From assembly GCA_913052425.1 (NCBI GenBank), contig CAJXEG010000100.1, forward strand, positions 1 to 5,336: a stretch of DNA of 5,336 nt, written 5' to 3'. The notes under the pieces are model-generated. The model had not been told where the DNA came from. It saw only the letters and a program-made list of their open reading frames with translations, and did no database searches. Below are positions 1 to 5,336 of this stretch, piece after piece; position 1 is the first letter of the stretch, and each line of letters starts with the position of its first letter. Origin of the DNA: an uncultured Flavobacteriaceae bacterium (GTDB taxonomy: Bacteria; Bacteroidota; Bacteroidia; Flavobacteriales; Flavobacteriaceae). A program made the translations under genes and the position numbers.

Positions 1-66
1 CCAAACCCCATAAACAATAATAAACGTCAAGGTGAGGCTCAATACCGCCCAGTCGATCAGTTCCAT
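1..66 (-). CDS. Sodium:solute symporter (SSS family), N-terminal fragment
   Basis: Only the first 22 codons are in the window; the gene runs off the left edge on the minus strand. The visible peptide starts MELIDWAVLSLTLTFIIVYG, a short acidic N-terminus leading straight into a hydrophobic first helix. This is how Bacteroidota SSS-family symporters, which couple uptake of sugars, acids or similar solutes to Na+, usually begin. The ATG at 64-66 shares its A with the TGA of the upstream 31-codon ORF (TGATG) and has no clear Shine-Dalgarno sequence, so translation is probably coupled to that ORF. The preceding in-frame codon is TTG and the one before it is a TAG stop, so the start cannot lie much further upstream. 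The substrate cannot be told. The family call rests on a short stretch plus the PIG-L neighbour and is moderately secure. Confidence 0.7.
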   Translation of the reverse strand, partial: MELIDWAVLSLTLTFIIVYGVW

Positions 67-161
67 CAACTAAAATTTTTCATAAACAAGTAGAAAAAGC
101 CCCAAAAAAACAATTGTGTCAACAGCAGTATCCAATATACCTTAGGAAGTTCTTTTTTCAT
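66..161 (-). CDS. 31-residue single-pass membrane microprotein between PIG-L gene and symporter
   Basis: This is a short minus-strand ORF of 31 codons plus TGA. The protein begins MKKELPKVYW, continues with a hydrophobic, aromatic-rich segment (about residues 8-27, with W10, W20 and many Leu/Phe), and ends MKNFS. The shape is one transmembrane helix with basic residues at both ends. The ATG (159-161) overlaps the TGA of the PIG-L gene (158-160) as ATGA, and its own TGA (66-68) overlaps the symporter ATG (64-66) as TGATG. Exact chaining at both ends, and filling the whole gap between two genes on the same strand, argue for a real translated gene. I recognise no family. Its position suggests a small accessory subunit of the SSS symporter, by analogy with known tiny transporter partners such as KdpF or AcrZ, but that role is inference. 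Alternatively it could be a translational relay with no function of its own. Confidence 0.62.
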   Translation of the reverse strand: MKKELPKVYWILLLTQLFFWGFFYLFMKNFS

Positions 162-2632
162 GGTCTTGCGATGAGGTTAAAAAACAAACGGTAGGCTCCC
201 GGCACTCCTGCGGGGAGTTGGCGGAAAAAACTTAATCCGGTGTAAACCACTCGTCCTTTGCCATAATTTGCAACCAGCAGTGCTCCTTTTTTTGGTGACT
301 CTCCGGCATCATTCATTTGTAAAAGAGGGATGAATTGCGCATCCCATTGATTGGGGAAATACAAGCCTCTTTCTTGAACCCATTCTTCAAAATCTTGGGC
401 TGTAATTTTATTGGGATGATTCAAAATCGGATGTTTTGGATTGATGATTTGAACGTCGGTACTTTCATTAGACACACGATCTCTGGAAAGGTTTAAACTC
501 AGTGGAGCCAGTTCCTGGGTTTTTAATCTTCTGCTGGTGTTGTATTGGATCAAAAGGTTTCCACCAGCGGCAACATATTTCCAAAGGATCTTGTTTTTGT
601 AGGCCAAAGCCTCTTTGACATTAAAGGCCCTGATGCCCAGGATCACCGCATCAAAAGGGTTCAATTTTTCGAGGGTTATATCTTTGGCTTTTAATATTTC
701 TACCTCGACCCCCAAGGCAGTTAAACTTTGTGGGATATTGTCTCCAGCACCTTCGATATAGGCAATCTTTTCTACTCCTTTTTTTAAACTTAAGGCCACC
801 ACCTTGGATTGGGCGGGGGAGACGAGGTATTGTTTGGGGATGTGGTCGTATGCGATTTCTTGAAGGGAGGCCCCTAGGGTTTTTGTTTTGGTTTGCAGTA
901 GTGGTTTTAAATGCCCAACGGCTGTTTCCGAGGGTGATATGATATCAAAATAAAAATCGTTTTCACTCCCTTTGCCCGATATAGCGACCTCAATGGACCT
1001 GGGACTCAATTCCCATGACTTTGGGGTTTCCAACTTCAGTGTTCCTCGGATGGAAGGGCCAAGGTTTTTGACGCTTACTTTTACCCTACGGCTTTGATTG
1101 GTAGCAAAAAGATAGACAGGGGCTTCGAGCTGGAGAGCGGCTTCAGGGAGGATGTGAAATGGTGTTACCACTTCTCCTCTTACCGGATCTGTTCTTCTAA
1201 ATTGAAGAGGTAGGCTGGTGCTCAACTTCTCACCCTCGATGGAAAGGCCAAGCGCTGCAATGTAGGCGGGAGGGGTTTTTGCAGCTCCGATCCATTGTTT
1301 ATGGTTGGTGGTATACATCCCTTGGCTGCCTTTTTGGGTGAGCCAATAGGGGCTGCTGATCGTTCCACTAATTTTTGTGTCAAAGCTTTTGCTGAACAGC
1401 AGGTTGGTTTTAAGGGGCTTATTTAAATCAAAAGATTCGTCTTTCCATTGTATTTTATCCAAACTCACCGACAGTGGACTGGGGTTGTTGACCAAAAGTT
1501 TGATTTGAAGATTTTCTCCCATAACACCGTATGGGATTTGGGCATTGAGTTGAAGCTCCATTCCCAGACAGTTGAGGATTAGGCTATTGATTTCTTCAGT
1601 TTTGACCTTTTTCCAATGTTCGTTTTCCAGTTGTGTGATCATTGTTTTGACTTCAAGTAATGGGATCACACTTTTGTGAGGAGCGGAAAAATCAAAGTCT
1701 TGAATTATTTTTTCAATGGCGTTTCCAATGGGTGCACCAGTCTTTAGTCTTGTCCACTGTGTATTGATGCCGTCAAAAGGGTCATTACGGGTCAGTTTTT
1801 TTCCCTTGACCAATTCCAAATATTCTATTCTTTCCCCCAGCGCGGCAGCACTCCCAAAGCCCTGAGATTTGTGCTGGCTTCTGCTCCGAGCGGCAATTTC
1901 CGAGTTGGTTTTCCCCGATAGTGGATCAAAAGCCCCCATGTCAATGGCGATCATTCTTTCTTTATTGGCTTTTTCGAAATTTTCTCGACTTCCATAAAAA
2001 TACCACGAGGTATTGTGAAACAGGCGTTGTGGGTGCCATGCACTTTGATTGGCATTTAGTTTTTCAAAAGCCCATTCACTGATCATGGCCGATGCGGTAT
2101 GATGGCCGTGGGTTCTGCCAGAGCTTCCACTGTTGAAACGGTTGATGATGATATCGGGTTTGAATTTTTGGATTCGGGCAATGGTTTGAGCCAAAACCTG
2201 TTTTCTATCCCAAATGGATAGGGTCTCTTCTGGATTTTTGGAATATCCAAAATCATTGGCCATGGTAAAAAACTGAGTCCCTCCGTCGATTTTTCGTGCC
2301 GCCAAAAGTTCTTGTGTTCGAATCAATCCCAGTGCCTCACGAAGCTCCGCTCCGATGAGGTTTTGACCTCCGTCGCCCCGGGTCATGGACAGGTATGCAG
2401 TACGAGCCAAAACATGATTCGAAAAATAAGAGATTACACGGGTGTTCTCATCGTCGGGGTGGGCAGCCAGATACAGTACAGAACCCAAAAAGTTCAACTT
2501 CTGGAGTTGTTTGTAGATATCAGAGGAGGATTGTGCTCTGACCGAGCTCATGCAAAGCAAGAGGGAAAACAAAAAAGTGGGCAGTTTAGGTATTCTATTA
2601 TTAGAGGGGAAAAAGCAACTGAAACGTTTCAT
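158..2632 (-). CDS. Secreted multidomain PIG-L family deacetylase/hydrolase
   Basis: This 824-residue protein starts with a signal peptide: K2/R3, a hydrophobic stretch at about 19-30, and a likely signal peptidase I site after A33 (V-R-A|Q). No lipobox cysteine fits, so it is probably periplasmic or secreted. The N-terminal catalytic domain (about 50-290) is PIG-L/LmbE-like, with AHPDDE at 57-62 and HGHH at 175-178. By analogy with MshB, H58, D61 and H178 would bind the metal. Such enzymes hydrolyse N-acetyl groups from amino-sugar conjugates; the substrate here is unknown. A beta-rich middle follows, including a NEW3-like Ig domain (about 503-580). The C-terminal region (about 620-824) resembles a class I glutamine amidotransferase/ThuA-like flavodoxin fold, without an obvious catalytic Cys. 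The ATG at 2632 lacks a Shine-Dalgarno sequence but gives a complete signal peptide. It lies 88 bp after maf, and its TGA overlaps the next ATG. The length suits the large PIG-L proteins of this phylum. Confidence 0.9.
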   Translation of the reverse strand: MKRFSCFFPSNNRIPKLPTFLFSLLLCMSSVRAQSSSDIYKQLQKLNFLGSVLYLAAHPDDENTRVISYFSNHVLARTAYLSMTRGDGGQNLIGAELREALGLIRTQELLAARKIDGGTQFFTMANDFGYSKNPEETLSIWDRKQVLAQTIARIQKFKPDIIINRFNSGSSGRTHGHHTASAMISEWAFEKLNANQSAWHPQRLFHNTSWYFYGSRENFEKANKERMIAIDMGAFDPLSGKTNSEIAARSRSQHKSQGFGSAAALGERIEYLELVKGKKLTRNDPFDGINTQWTRLKTGAPIGNAIEKIIQDFDFSAPHKSVIPLLEVKTMITQLENEHWKKVKTEEINSLILNCLGMELQLNAQIPYGVMGENLQIKLLVNNPSPLSVSLDKIQWKDESFDLNKPLKTNLLFSKSFDTKISGTISSPYWLTQKGSQGMYTTNHKQWIGAAKTPPAYIAALGLSIEGEKLSTSLPLQFRRTDPVRGEVVTPFHILPEAALQLEAPVYLFATNQSRRVKVSVKNLGPSIRGTLKLETPKSWELSPRSIEVAISGKGSENDFYFDIISPSETAVGHLKPLLQTKTKTLGASLQEIAYDHIPKQYLVSPAQSKVVALSLKKGVEKIAYIEGAGDNIPQSLTALGVEVEILKAKDITLEKLNPFDAVILGIRAFNVKEALAYKNKILWKYVAAGGNLLIQYNTSRRLKTQELAPLSLNLSRDRVSNESTDVQIINPKHPILNHPNKITAQDFEEWVQERGLYFPNQWDAQFIPLLQMNDAGESPKKGALLVANYGKGRVVYTGLSFFRQLPAGVPGAYRLFFNLIARP

Positions 2633-2720
2633 ATTGTACTTGAGTGGCTCTAATATATTATTAAAAAAAAAATCAATCGTTGGTTCTACTTCACAAAATA
2701 CAATTTTTGATTCAGCTGGC

Positions 2721-3308
2721 TTATCCTTCTTGAACCAAAAGTTTGATTTTATCTTTTACTTGAGCAAGTGGGAGTCCGACTACATTGGTATAGCTGCCTT
2801 CGATTTGGGTTATTCCTATCTCCCCAATCCATTCCTGAATACCATAGGCTCCTGCTTTATCCAGTGGAGATGCTTCCTTGATATAATGATCCATTTCTTG
2901 TTGCGTTAAGTTTTTGAAATAGACCTTGGAGGTTTCTGTAATCATCTCAAATTTCCGGCTTGTGAGAAAGCCCACCGAGGTAATGACTTCGTGTGATTTT
3001 CCGGACAGAAACCCCAACATATCTTTGGCCTCTTTTTTGTTTTTGGGTTTTCCCAAATACCGATTCTCGCACCATACGATGGTGTCTGCAGTAATGACAA
3101 TTTGCTTTGGCCGGATATTGTCGACAAATGGAGCGTTTTTTTGTCGGACTATAAACTCAGCGATTTGCTTTCCTTTGAGTGAAGGGGGAAAGGTCTCATC
3201 AACCGGATGGGTTTTAATGGTAAACGGAATGTTTAAGCTTCTTAAAAAATCTTGTCTTCTGGGTGATCCGGAGGCCAGTATAATTTCATAATTGTTGAGG
3301 GGAATCAT
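2721..3308 (-). CDS. maf: Maf-like nucleoside triphosphate pyrophosphatase (dTTP/UTP type)
   Basis: This 195-residue cytoplasmic enzyme is the normal full length for Maf. Members hydrolyse dTTP, UTP and modified pyrimidine nucleotides to monophosphate plus pyrophosphate, cleaning the nucleotide pool, and have been linked to septation control in some bacteria. Visible motifs are the N-terminal phosphate-binding SGSPRR (13-18), VDE (36-38), the catalytic ADT around D75 (74-76), GKP (86-88), LSGKSHEVIT (101-110), DKAGAYGIQ (150-158) and GSYTNVVGLPL (171-181). The DKAGAYGIQ form is typical of the YhdE-type dTTPase/UTPase group rather than the YceF-type m7GTPase group. The ATG at 3308 follows the KdsC-like stop by 26 bp, with AAGG lying directly against it, too close for a good ribosome binding site. 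It is probably co-transcribed with the two genes before it. Nothing looks broken. Confidence 0.95.
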   Translation of the reverse strand: MIPLNNYEIILASGSPRRQDFLRSLNIPFTIKTHPVDETFPPSLKGKQIAEFIVRQKNAPFVDNIRPKQIVITADTIVWCENRYLGKPKNKKEAKDMLGFLSGKSHEVITSVGFLTSRKFEMITETSKVYFKNLTQQEMDHYIKEASPLDKAGAYGIQEWIGEIGITQIEGSYTNVVGLPLAQVKDKIKLLVQEG

Positions 3309-3334
3309 CCTTGTGAACTACTGATATAATTGTT

Positions 3335-3844
3335 TTAAAAACCCCATTTATTTTGAACCCTCATGACCTGCTCTACGATCTCCCTGACACATCCTTCACC
3401 ACCTTTTTTGTGGGATACATAATGTGATATTTTTTTAATATCCGAGACAGCGTCTTGTGGGCAGGTTGCTACACCTACTTTCTCCATTACGAGCATGTCG
3501 GGTAAGTCATCTCCCATATAGAGAACTTCTTCGGGATCGATTTTGAAAGTATTGATAAAATCATCAAAAGCTTCGTCTTTTTCATAGATGCCCAAATAGA
3601 CTTTATCAACACCCAAAAGCTCTAGTCTTTTTCTGACACCCTCGTTGGTACCGCCCGAAATGACCCCTATTTTGAAGCCTTTGAGTAAAGCATTTTTTAT
3701 GGCAAAACCATCGCGAGTATCCATTTCCCGATACATTTCTCCATCCGTCGTTATTAGAATCTTTCCATTGGTCATCACCCCGTCCACGTCAAAGACAAAA
3801 GCACTAACGTTGTTCAGCAGGGTTTTATAATTATTATAGTTCAT
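3335..3844 (-). CDS. kdsC: KdsC-type HAD phosphatase (3-deoxy-D-manno-octulosonate 8-phosphate phosphatase)
   Basis: This 169-residue C0-type HAD protein has no cap domain, the usual size for KdsC. KdsC removes phosphate from Kdo-8-P to give Kdo for the inner core of lipopolysaccharide, in the cytoplasm. HAD motif I is FDVDGVMTNG with nucleophile D19 and acid/base D21. Motif II is ISGG (S63), motif III is probably K89, and motif IV is MGDDLPD with D112, D113 and D116. The C-terminal GGEGCVREI (148-156) matches the conserved tail that closes the KdsC active site at the tetramer interface. The ATG at 3844 lies inside the end of the DUF2520 gene in another frame (11-bp overlap), which suggests translational coupling. 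The next gene, maf, follows after 26 bp. Some close relatives act on KDN-9-phosphate or other sugar acids, so the exact substrate is a family-level call. Confidence 0.9.
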   Translation of the reverse strand: MNYNNYKTLLNNVSAFVFDVDGVMTNGKILITTDGEMYREMDTRDGFAIKNALLKGFKIGVISGGTNEGVRKRLELLGVDKVYLGIYEKDEAFDDFINTFKIDPEEVLYMGDDLPDMLVMEKVGVATCPQDAVSDIKKISHYVSHKKGGEGCVREIVEQVMRVQNKWGF

Positions 3845-4589
3845 GTTTTTTTTGAATTGAAGTAGTCAAATTTAAGTATAGTTTTTTTAAGTTATCATCT
3901 GTGATTAAATCTATGTGTTTATCGATGGTTTTTTGATCACGCCTCAGTGCAGGTCCGGTTTGGGAATTTTCAGGCCCGTTATCCAGTGCTTTTTGATAGG
4001 TTTGTTCTATCAGTGGATTAAAAATATGGAAAGGGATTTTGTATTTTTTTGAAAGGTCACTACCCAGATGTAAAAGATGATTTGCAAAATTATTGGCAAA
4101 TACAGCGATCATGTGGATTAAGGCTCTTTTTTCACTATTGAATTCGTGGGGAACGCCTCCCAGAGCATTGGCTAGGTCGTTCAAGAGGTTTTGATCTTTT
4201 GGCTGGGTGGTTTCGATGCAAAAAGGAAGCTTGTCGAAACTCAGATCCCGCTCTTTTGTAAAGCTTTGTAGGGGGTAAAACACTGCTTTTCTCGATGAGC
4301 CTCTCAGTCGATCGATTGGGACAGCTCCGGCACAATGCGCGATCAACCCTTGGGTTTGAACTTTTTCACTGACTTTTTCAATGGCGTCGTCACTGACACA
4401 GATTAAATACAAATCGGCTGCTTTCAATTCAGTGAATTGGTTCGTGACCGCTACTTTTGGTTGTACAAAATCAATTTTTTCCAGCGATCTATTGTACCAC
4501 TGGATCAAATTGACTTCTCTGCATCTTTGGAATTGCCTGTAAAAATGAAAAGCCAAATGGCCAGCCCCAATCAGTACAATTTTTGTCAT
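3834..4589 (-). CDS. Rossmann-like and DUF2520 domain-containing protein
   Basis: With the start chosen here the protein is 251 residues. The N-terminal half is a Rossmann-type NAD(P)-binding domain: beta strand TKIVLIG, then GAGHLAFH (8-15). YPLQSF (105-110) lies at the domain junction. The C-terminal half is a helical DUF2520-type dimerisation domain like that of ketopantoate reductase or pyrroline-5-carboxylate reductase. It includes FANNFANHL (164-172) and QTGPALRRDQKTIDKH (210-225), the family's characteristic run. It is probably an NAD(P)-dependent oxidoreductase of unknown substrate. An in-frame ATG five codons upstream (4604) has AAGGA ten bases before it and could be the true start. 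I chose 4589 because the family normally begins directly with the dinucleotide-binding strand. The stop lies 11 bp inside the KdsC-like gene. The DUF2520-KdsC-Maf order recurs in Bacteroidota, which suggests a housekeeping operon with this gene first. Confidence 0.9.
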   Translation of the reverse strand: MTKIVLIGAGHLAFHFYRQFQRCREVNLIQWYNRSLEKIDFVQPKVAVTNQFTELKAADLYLICVSDDAIEKVSEKVQTQGLIAHCAGAVPIDRLRGSSRKAVFYPLQSFTKERDLSFDKLPFCIETTQPKDQNLLNDLANALGGVPHEFNSEKRALIHMIAVFANNFANHLLHLGSDLSKKYKIPFHIFNPLIEQTYQKALDNGPENSQTGPALRRDQKTIDKHIDLITDDNLKKLYLNLTTSIQKKHEL

Positions 4590-4703
4590 ATTCCAAAAAT
4601 ACATAAAGATATTTTCCTTAACTTTATAAAACCCAAATCATATTGTTACGAACATCTACTTTTCCCTACGCAACCAATTCTTTGCTAAGTTTAGTTTTAT
4701 TTC

Positions 4704-4936
4704 ATGATCCCCATCTCCATCGTCACTTTGGCCTGTAAAGGATCTTTTGCGATATATTTCATTTCATTTAAGGAAACTCACCATTTAATTTTTCTCAATC
4801 ATTTATTTGTGTAGCGGCTGCAATGGGTTATATGGCAGTTTTGCTGGGTCAATTCAAAAAGGGAGTTTTGTTTAAAGTGCTGATGATCGCACTGTTAATA
4901 GAAACCATCTTTTTGATCTACAATTTGGCCTTTTGA
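4704..4936 (+). pseudogene. Possible frameshifted small (about 77-residue) membrane protein gene
   Basis: Two abutting plus-strand frames look like one gene. From the ATG at 4704 the first frame reads MIPISIVTLACKGSFAIYFI and continues to residue 36, where a TAG sits at 4812-4814. The second frame is open from 4772 (after a TAA at 4769-4771) to a TGA at 4934-4936. It encodes FICVAAAMGYMAVLLGQFKK and then another hydrophobic helix ending IYNLAF. The frames overlap at 4772-4811, which contains a run of five T (4789-4793). One extra T there would join them into 77 codons with three hydrophobic helices. The second part looks protein-like: Lys residues sit only in the loop between two helices. If it is not a pseudogene, the second frame could start at the ATG at 4823 (37 residues). 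No ribosome binding site is visible at either ATG, and I recognise no family. Confidence 0.4.
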
Positions 4937-4962
4937 AGTTATAATAATTCAATCTCAACCGA

Positions 4963-4970
4963 TATCTTTG
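4963..4970 (+). promoter_or_regulatory. Bacteroidota-type -7 promoter element (TATCTTTG)
   Basis: TATCTTTG matches the TAnnTTTG -7 consensus of the primary sigma factor in Bacteroidota exactly. It lies 32 bp before the ATG of the cytochrome c maturation gene, so a transcript would start near 4975-4980 with a leader of roughly 25 bases that carries the ribosome binding site. The -33 element is weak. A TTTG at 4932-4935 is 27 bp away, longer than the usual 17-23. TTA at 4939-4941 has the right spacing but is a poor match. The strength is therefore uncertain. Confidence 0.5.
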
Positions 4971-4987
4971 CACTTTAAAAGTATGAT

Positions 4988-4993
4988 GAGGAG
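4988..4993 (+). promoter_or_regulatory. Ribosome binding site (GAGGAG) of ccsBA-type gene
   Basis: GAGGAG lies nine bases before the ATG at 5003. It is the best Shine-Dalgarno match in the window and fixes the start of the downstream gene. Confidence 0.7.
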
Positions 4994-5002
4994 TAGATTA
5001 AG

Positions 5003-5336
5003 ATGAAAGAAAGAATCATAAAATATTTATTTTCCAACCAATTGATGGCCTTGCTGTTTATTTCTTTTTCTTCAGCAATGGCGTTTGGAACCTTTATAGA
5101 AAGCTGGTACAGTACGGATACTGCCAAAATATGGGTTTACAATGCCTGGTGGTTTGAATTGATTTTGGCCCTTTTTATGGTTAATTTTTTTGGAAATATA
5201 TTTAAATACAGATTGTTAAAAAAGGAGAAGTGGGCCATCCTCATGATCCATTTGTCTTTTATTATGATCATTTTTGGAGCTTTTATTACCCGGTATTTTG
5301 GATACGAAGGGGTCATGCCCATTCGCGAAGGAGCTG
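5003..5336 (+). CDS. ccsBA: Cytochrome c biogenesis protein, ResB/CcsA fusion type (N-terminal fragment)
   Basis: The gene runs off the right edge; 111 codons are visible, the start of what is normally a protein of about 1000 residues in Bacteroidota. The System II synthetase CcsBA carries heme across the inner membrane and attaches it to CXXCH motifs of apocytochromes c on the outer face. Visible are a basic N-terminus (MKERIIKYLF), TM1 at about 14-32 with the ResB-like AMAFGTFIES (25-34), then VYNAWWFELIL (45-55) leading into TM2 (about 49-68). A basic loop (KYRLLKKEK) precedes TM3 (about 78-97), and ITRYFGYEG (95-103) with MPIREG follows it. H83 in TM3 probably corresponds to the membrane histidine known to bind heme in Helicobacter CcsBA (H77). 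A GAGGAG site supports the ATG at 5003. Whether the CcsA half is fused on cannot be seen here; the fusion is inferred from the phylum. Confidence 0.88.
   Translation, partial: MKERIIKYLFSNQLMALLFISFSSAMAFGTFIESWYSTDTAKIWVYNAWWFELILALFMVNFFGNIFKYRLLKKEKWAILMIHLSFIMIIFGAFITRYFGYEGVMPIREGA

Larger units (their letters stand above)
4605..5002. other. Divergent intergenic region between DUF2520 operon and ccsBA-type gene
   Basis: About 400 bp separate the minus-strand operon from the plus-strand cytochrome c maturation gene. It holds a possible broken small membrane-protein gene (4704-4936), a TATCTTTG promoter-like element (4963-4970) and a GAGGAG ribosome binding site (4988-4993). Upstream of the minus-strand operon I found no convincing -33/-7 pair; the nearest exact TAnnTTTG lies between the two candidate ATGs of the DUF2520 gene. 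I saw no tRNA, no strong hairpin with a T-run and no repeat array. Confidence 0.6.

Noticed and set aside
730..942. Plus-strand open frames inside the PIG-L, Maf, KdsC and DUF2520 genes (for example 730-942, 2312-2653, 2926-3291, 3645-3830).
   Set aside because: They lie antisense to genes with clear family motifs, have no protein-like character or start signals, and are shadows of the real genes.
2633..2720. A ten-base T-run on the minus strand after maf (2663-2672) with an AATCAA/TTGATT pair upstream, resembling a terminator.
   Set aside because: The stem would be only about six AT-rich pairs with a loop of some 30 bases; this is too weak to call a terminator. No good TAnnTTTG promoter is visible in the same gap either.
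2550..2909. Plus-strand open frame of 119 codons spanning the maf to PIG-L gap.
   Set aside because: It is antisense to the maf C-terminus and the PIG-L signal peptide, has no ribosome binding site and has no recognisable domain.
4620..4660. Near match to a -7 element on the minus strand (TATGATTTG) upstream of the DUF2520 gene.
   Set aside because: The internal spacing is one base too long, and the nearest upstream TTG is about 28 bp away, outside the usual range.
4437..4688. Plus-strand open frame of 83 codons reaching into the intergenic region.
   Set aside because: Most of it is antisense to the DUF2520 N-terminal domain, and the composition does not look like a real protein.
4751..4772. 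Short direct repeat of ATTTC/ATTTA units.
   Set aside because: It has only two or three copies in an AT-rich stretch, so it is probably chance.
5137..5322. Minus-strand open frame of 61 codons at the right edge.
   Set aside because: It is antisense to the transmembrane segments of the cytochrome c maturation gene, which has clear family motifs and a good ribosome binding site.

Overview
The window looks like chromosomal DNA of a Bacteroidota bacterium, most likely of the order Cytophagales (Cyclobacterium/Algoriphagus-like). This rests on protein content: an 800-residue-class secreted PIG-L protein beside a sodium:solute symporter, a DUF2520/KdsC/Maf gene trio, and a fused ResB/CcsA-type cytochrome c maturation protein. 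Supporting signs are modest AT-richness, few Shine-Dalgarno sequences, and a TAnnTTTG-type promoter element. The lineage is inferred from remembered families, not from a search.

Layout. Positions 1-4604 are a tightly packed minus-strand block, described here in its transcription direction, from high to low coordinates. It runs: a Rossmann-like/DUF2520 protein (3834-4589), a KdsC-type HAD phosphatase (3335-3844, overlapping the previous gene by 11 bp), a Maf nucleotide pyrophosphatase (2721-3308), an 88-bp gap, a secreted multidomain PIG-L-family hydrolase (158-2632), a 31-residue single-pass membrane microprotein (66-161), and the first 22 codons of a sodium:solute symporter (1-66, running off the window). 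The microprotein is easy to miss. Its ATG overlaps the PIG-L stop (ATGA) and its stop overlaps the symporter ATG (TGATG), so three reading frames are chained.

Positions 4605-5002 separate this block from a divergent plus-strand gene. The stretch holds what looks like a small three-helix membrane-protein gene (4704-4936) split between two frames, then a promoter-like TATCTTTG and a GAGGAG ribosome binding site. Next comes the start of a ccsBA-type cytochrome c synthetase gene (5003 to the window end, 111 codons visible).

How the genes may work together. DUF2520, KdsC and Maf are housekeeping genes (possible dehydrogenase-like protein, Kdo pathway, nucleotide-pool sanitation) often found together in this phylum. 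The PIG-L protein, microprotein and symporter look like a second module: an exported hydrolase trimming an N-acylated or similar substrate, and a sodium-coupled importer taking up a product, with the microprotein as a possible small partner of the symporter. That module's function is inference.
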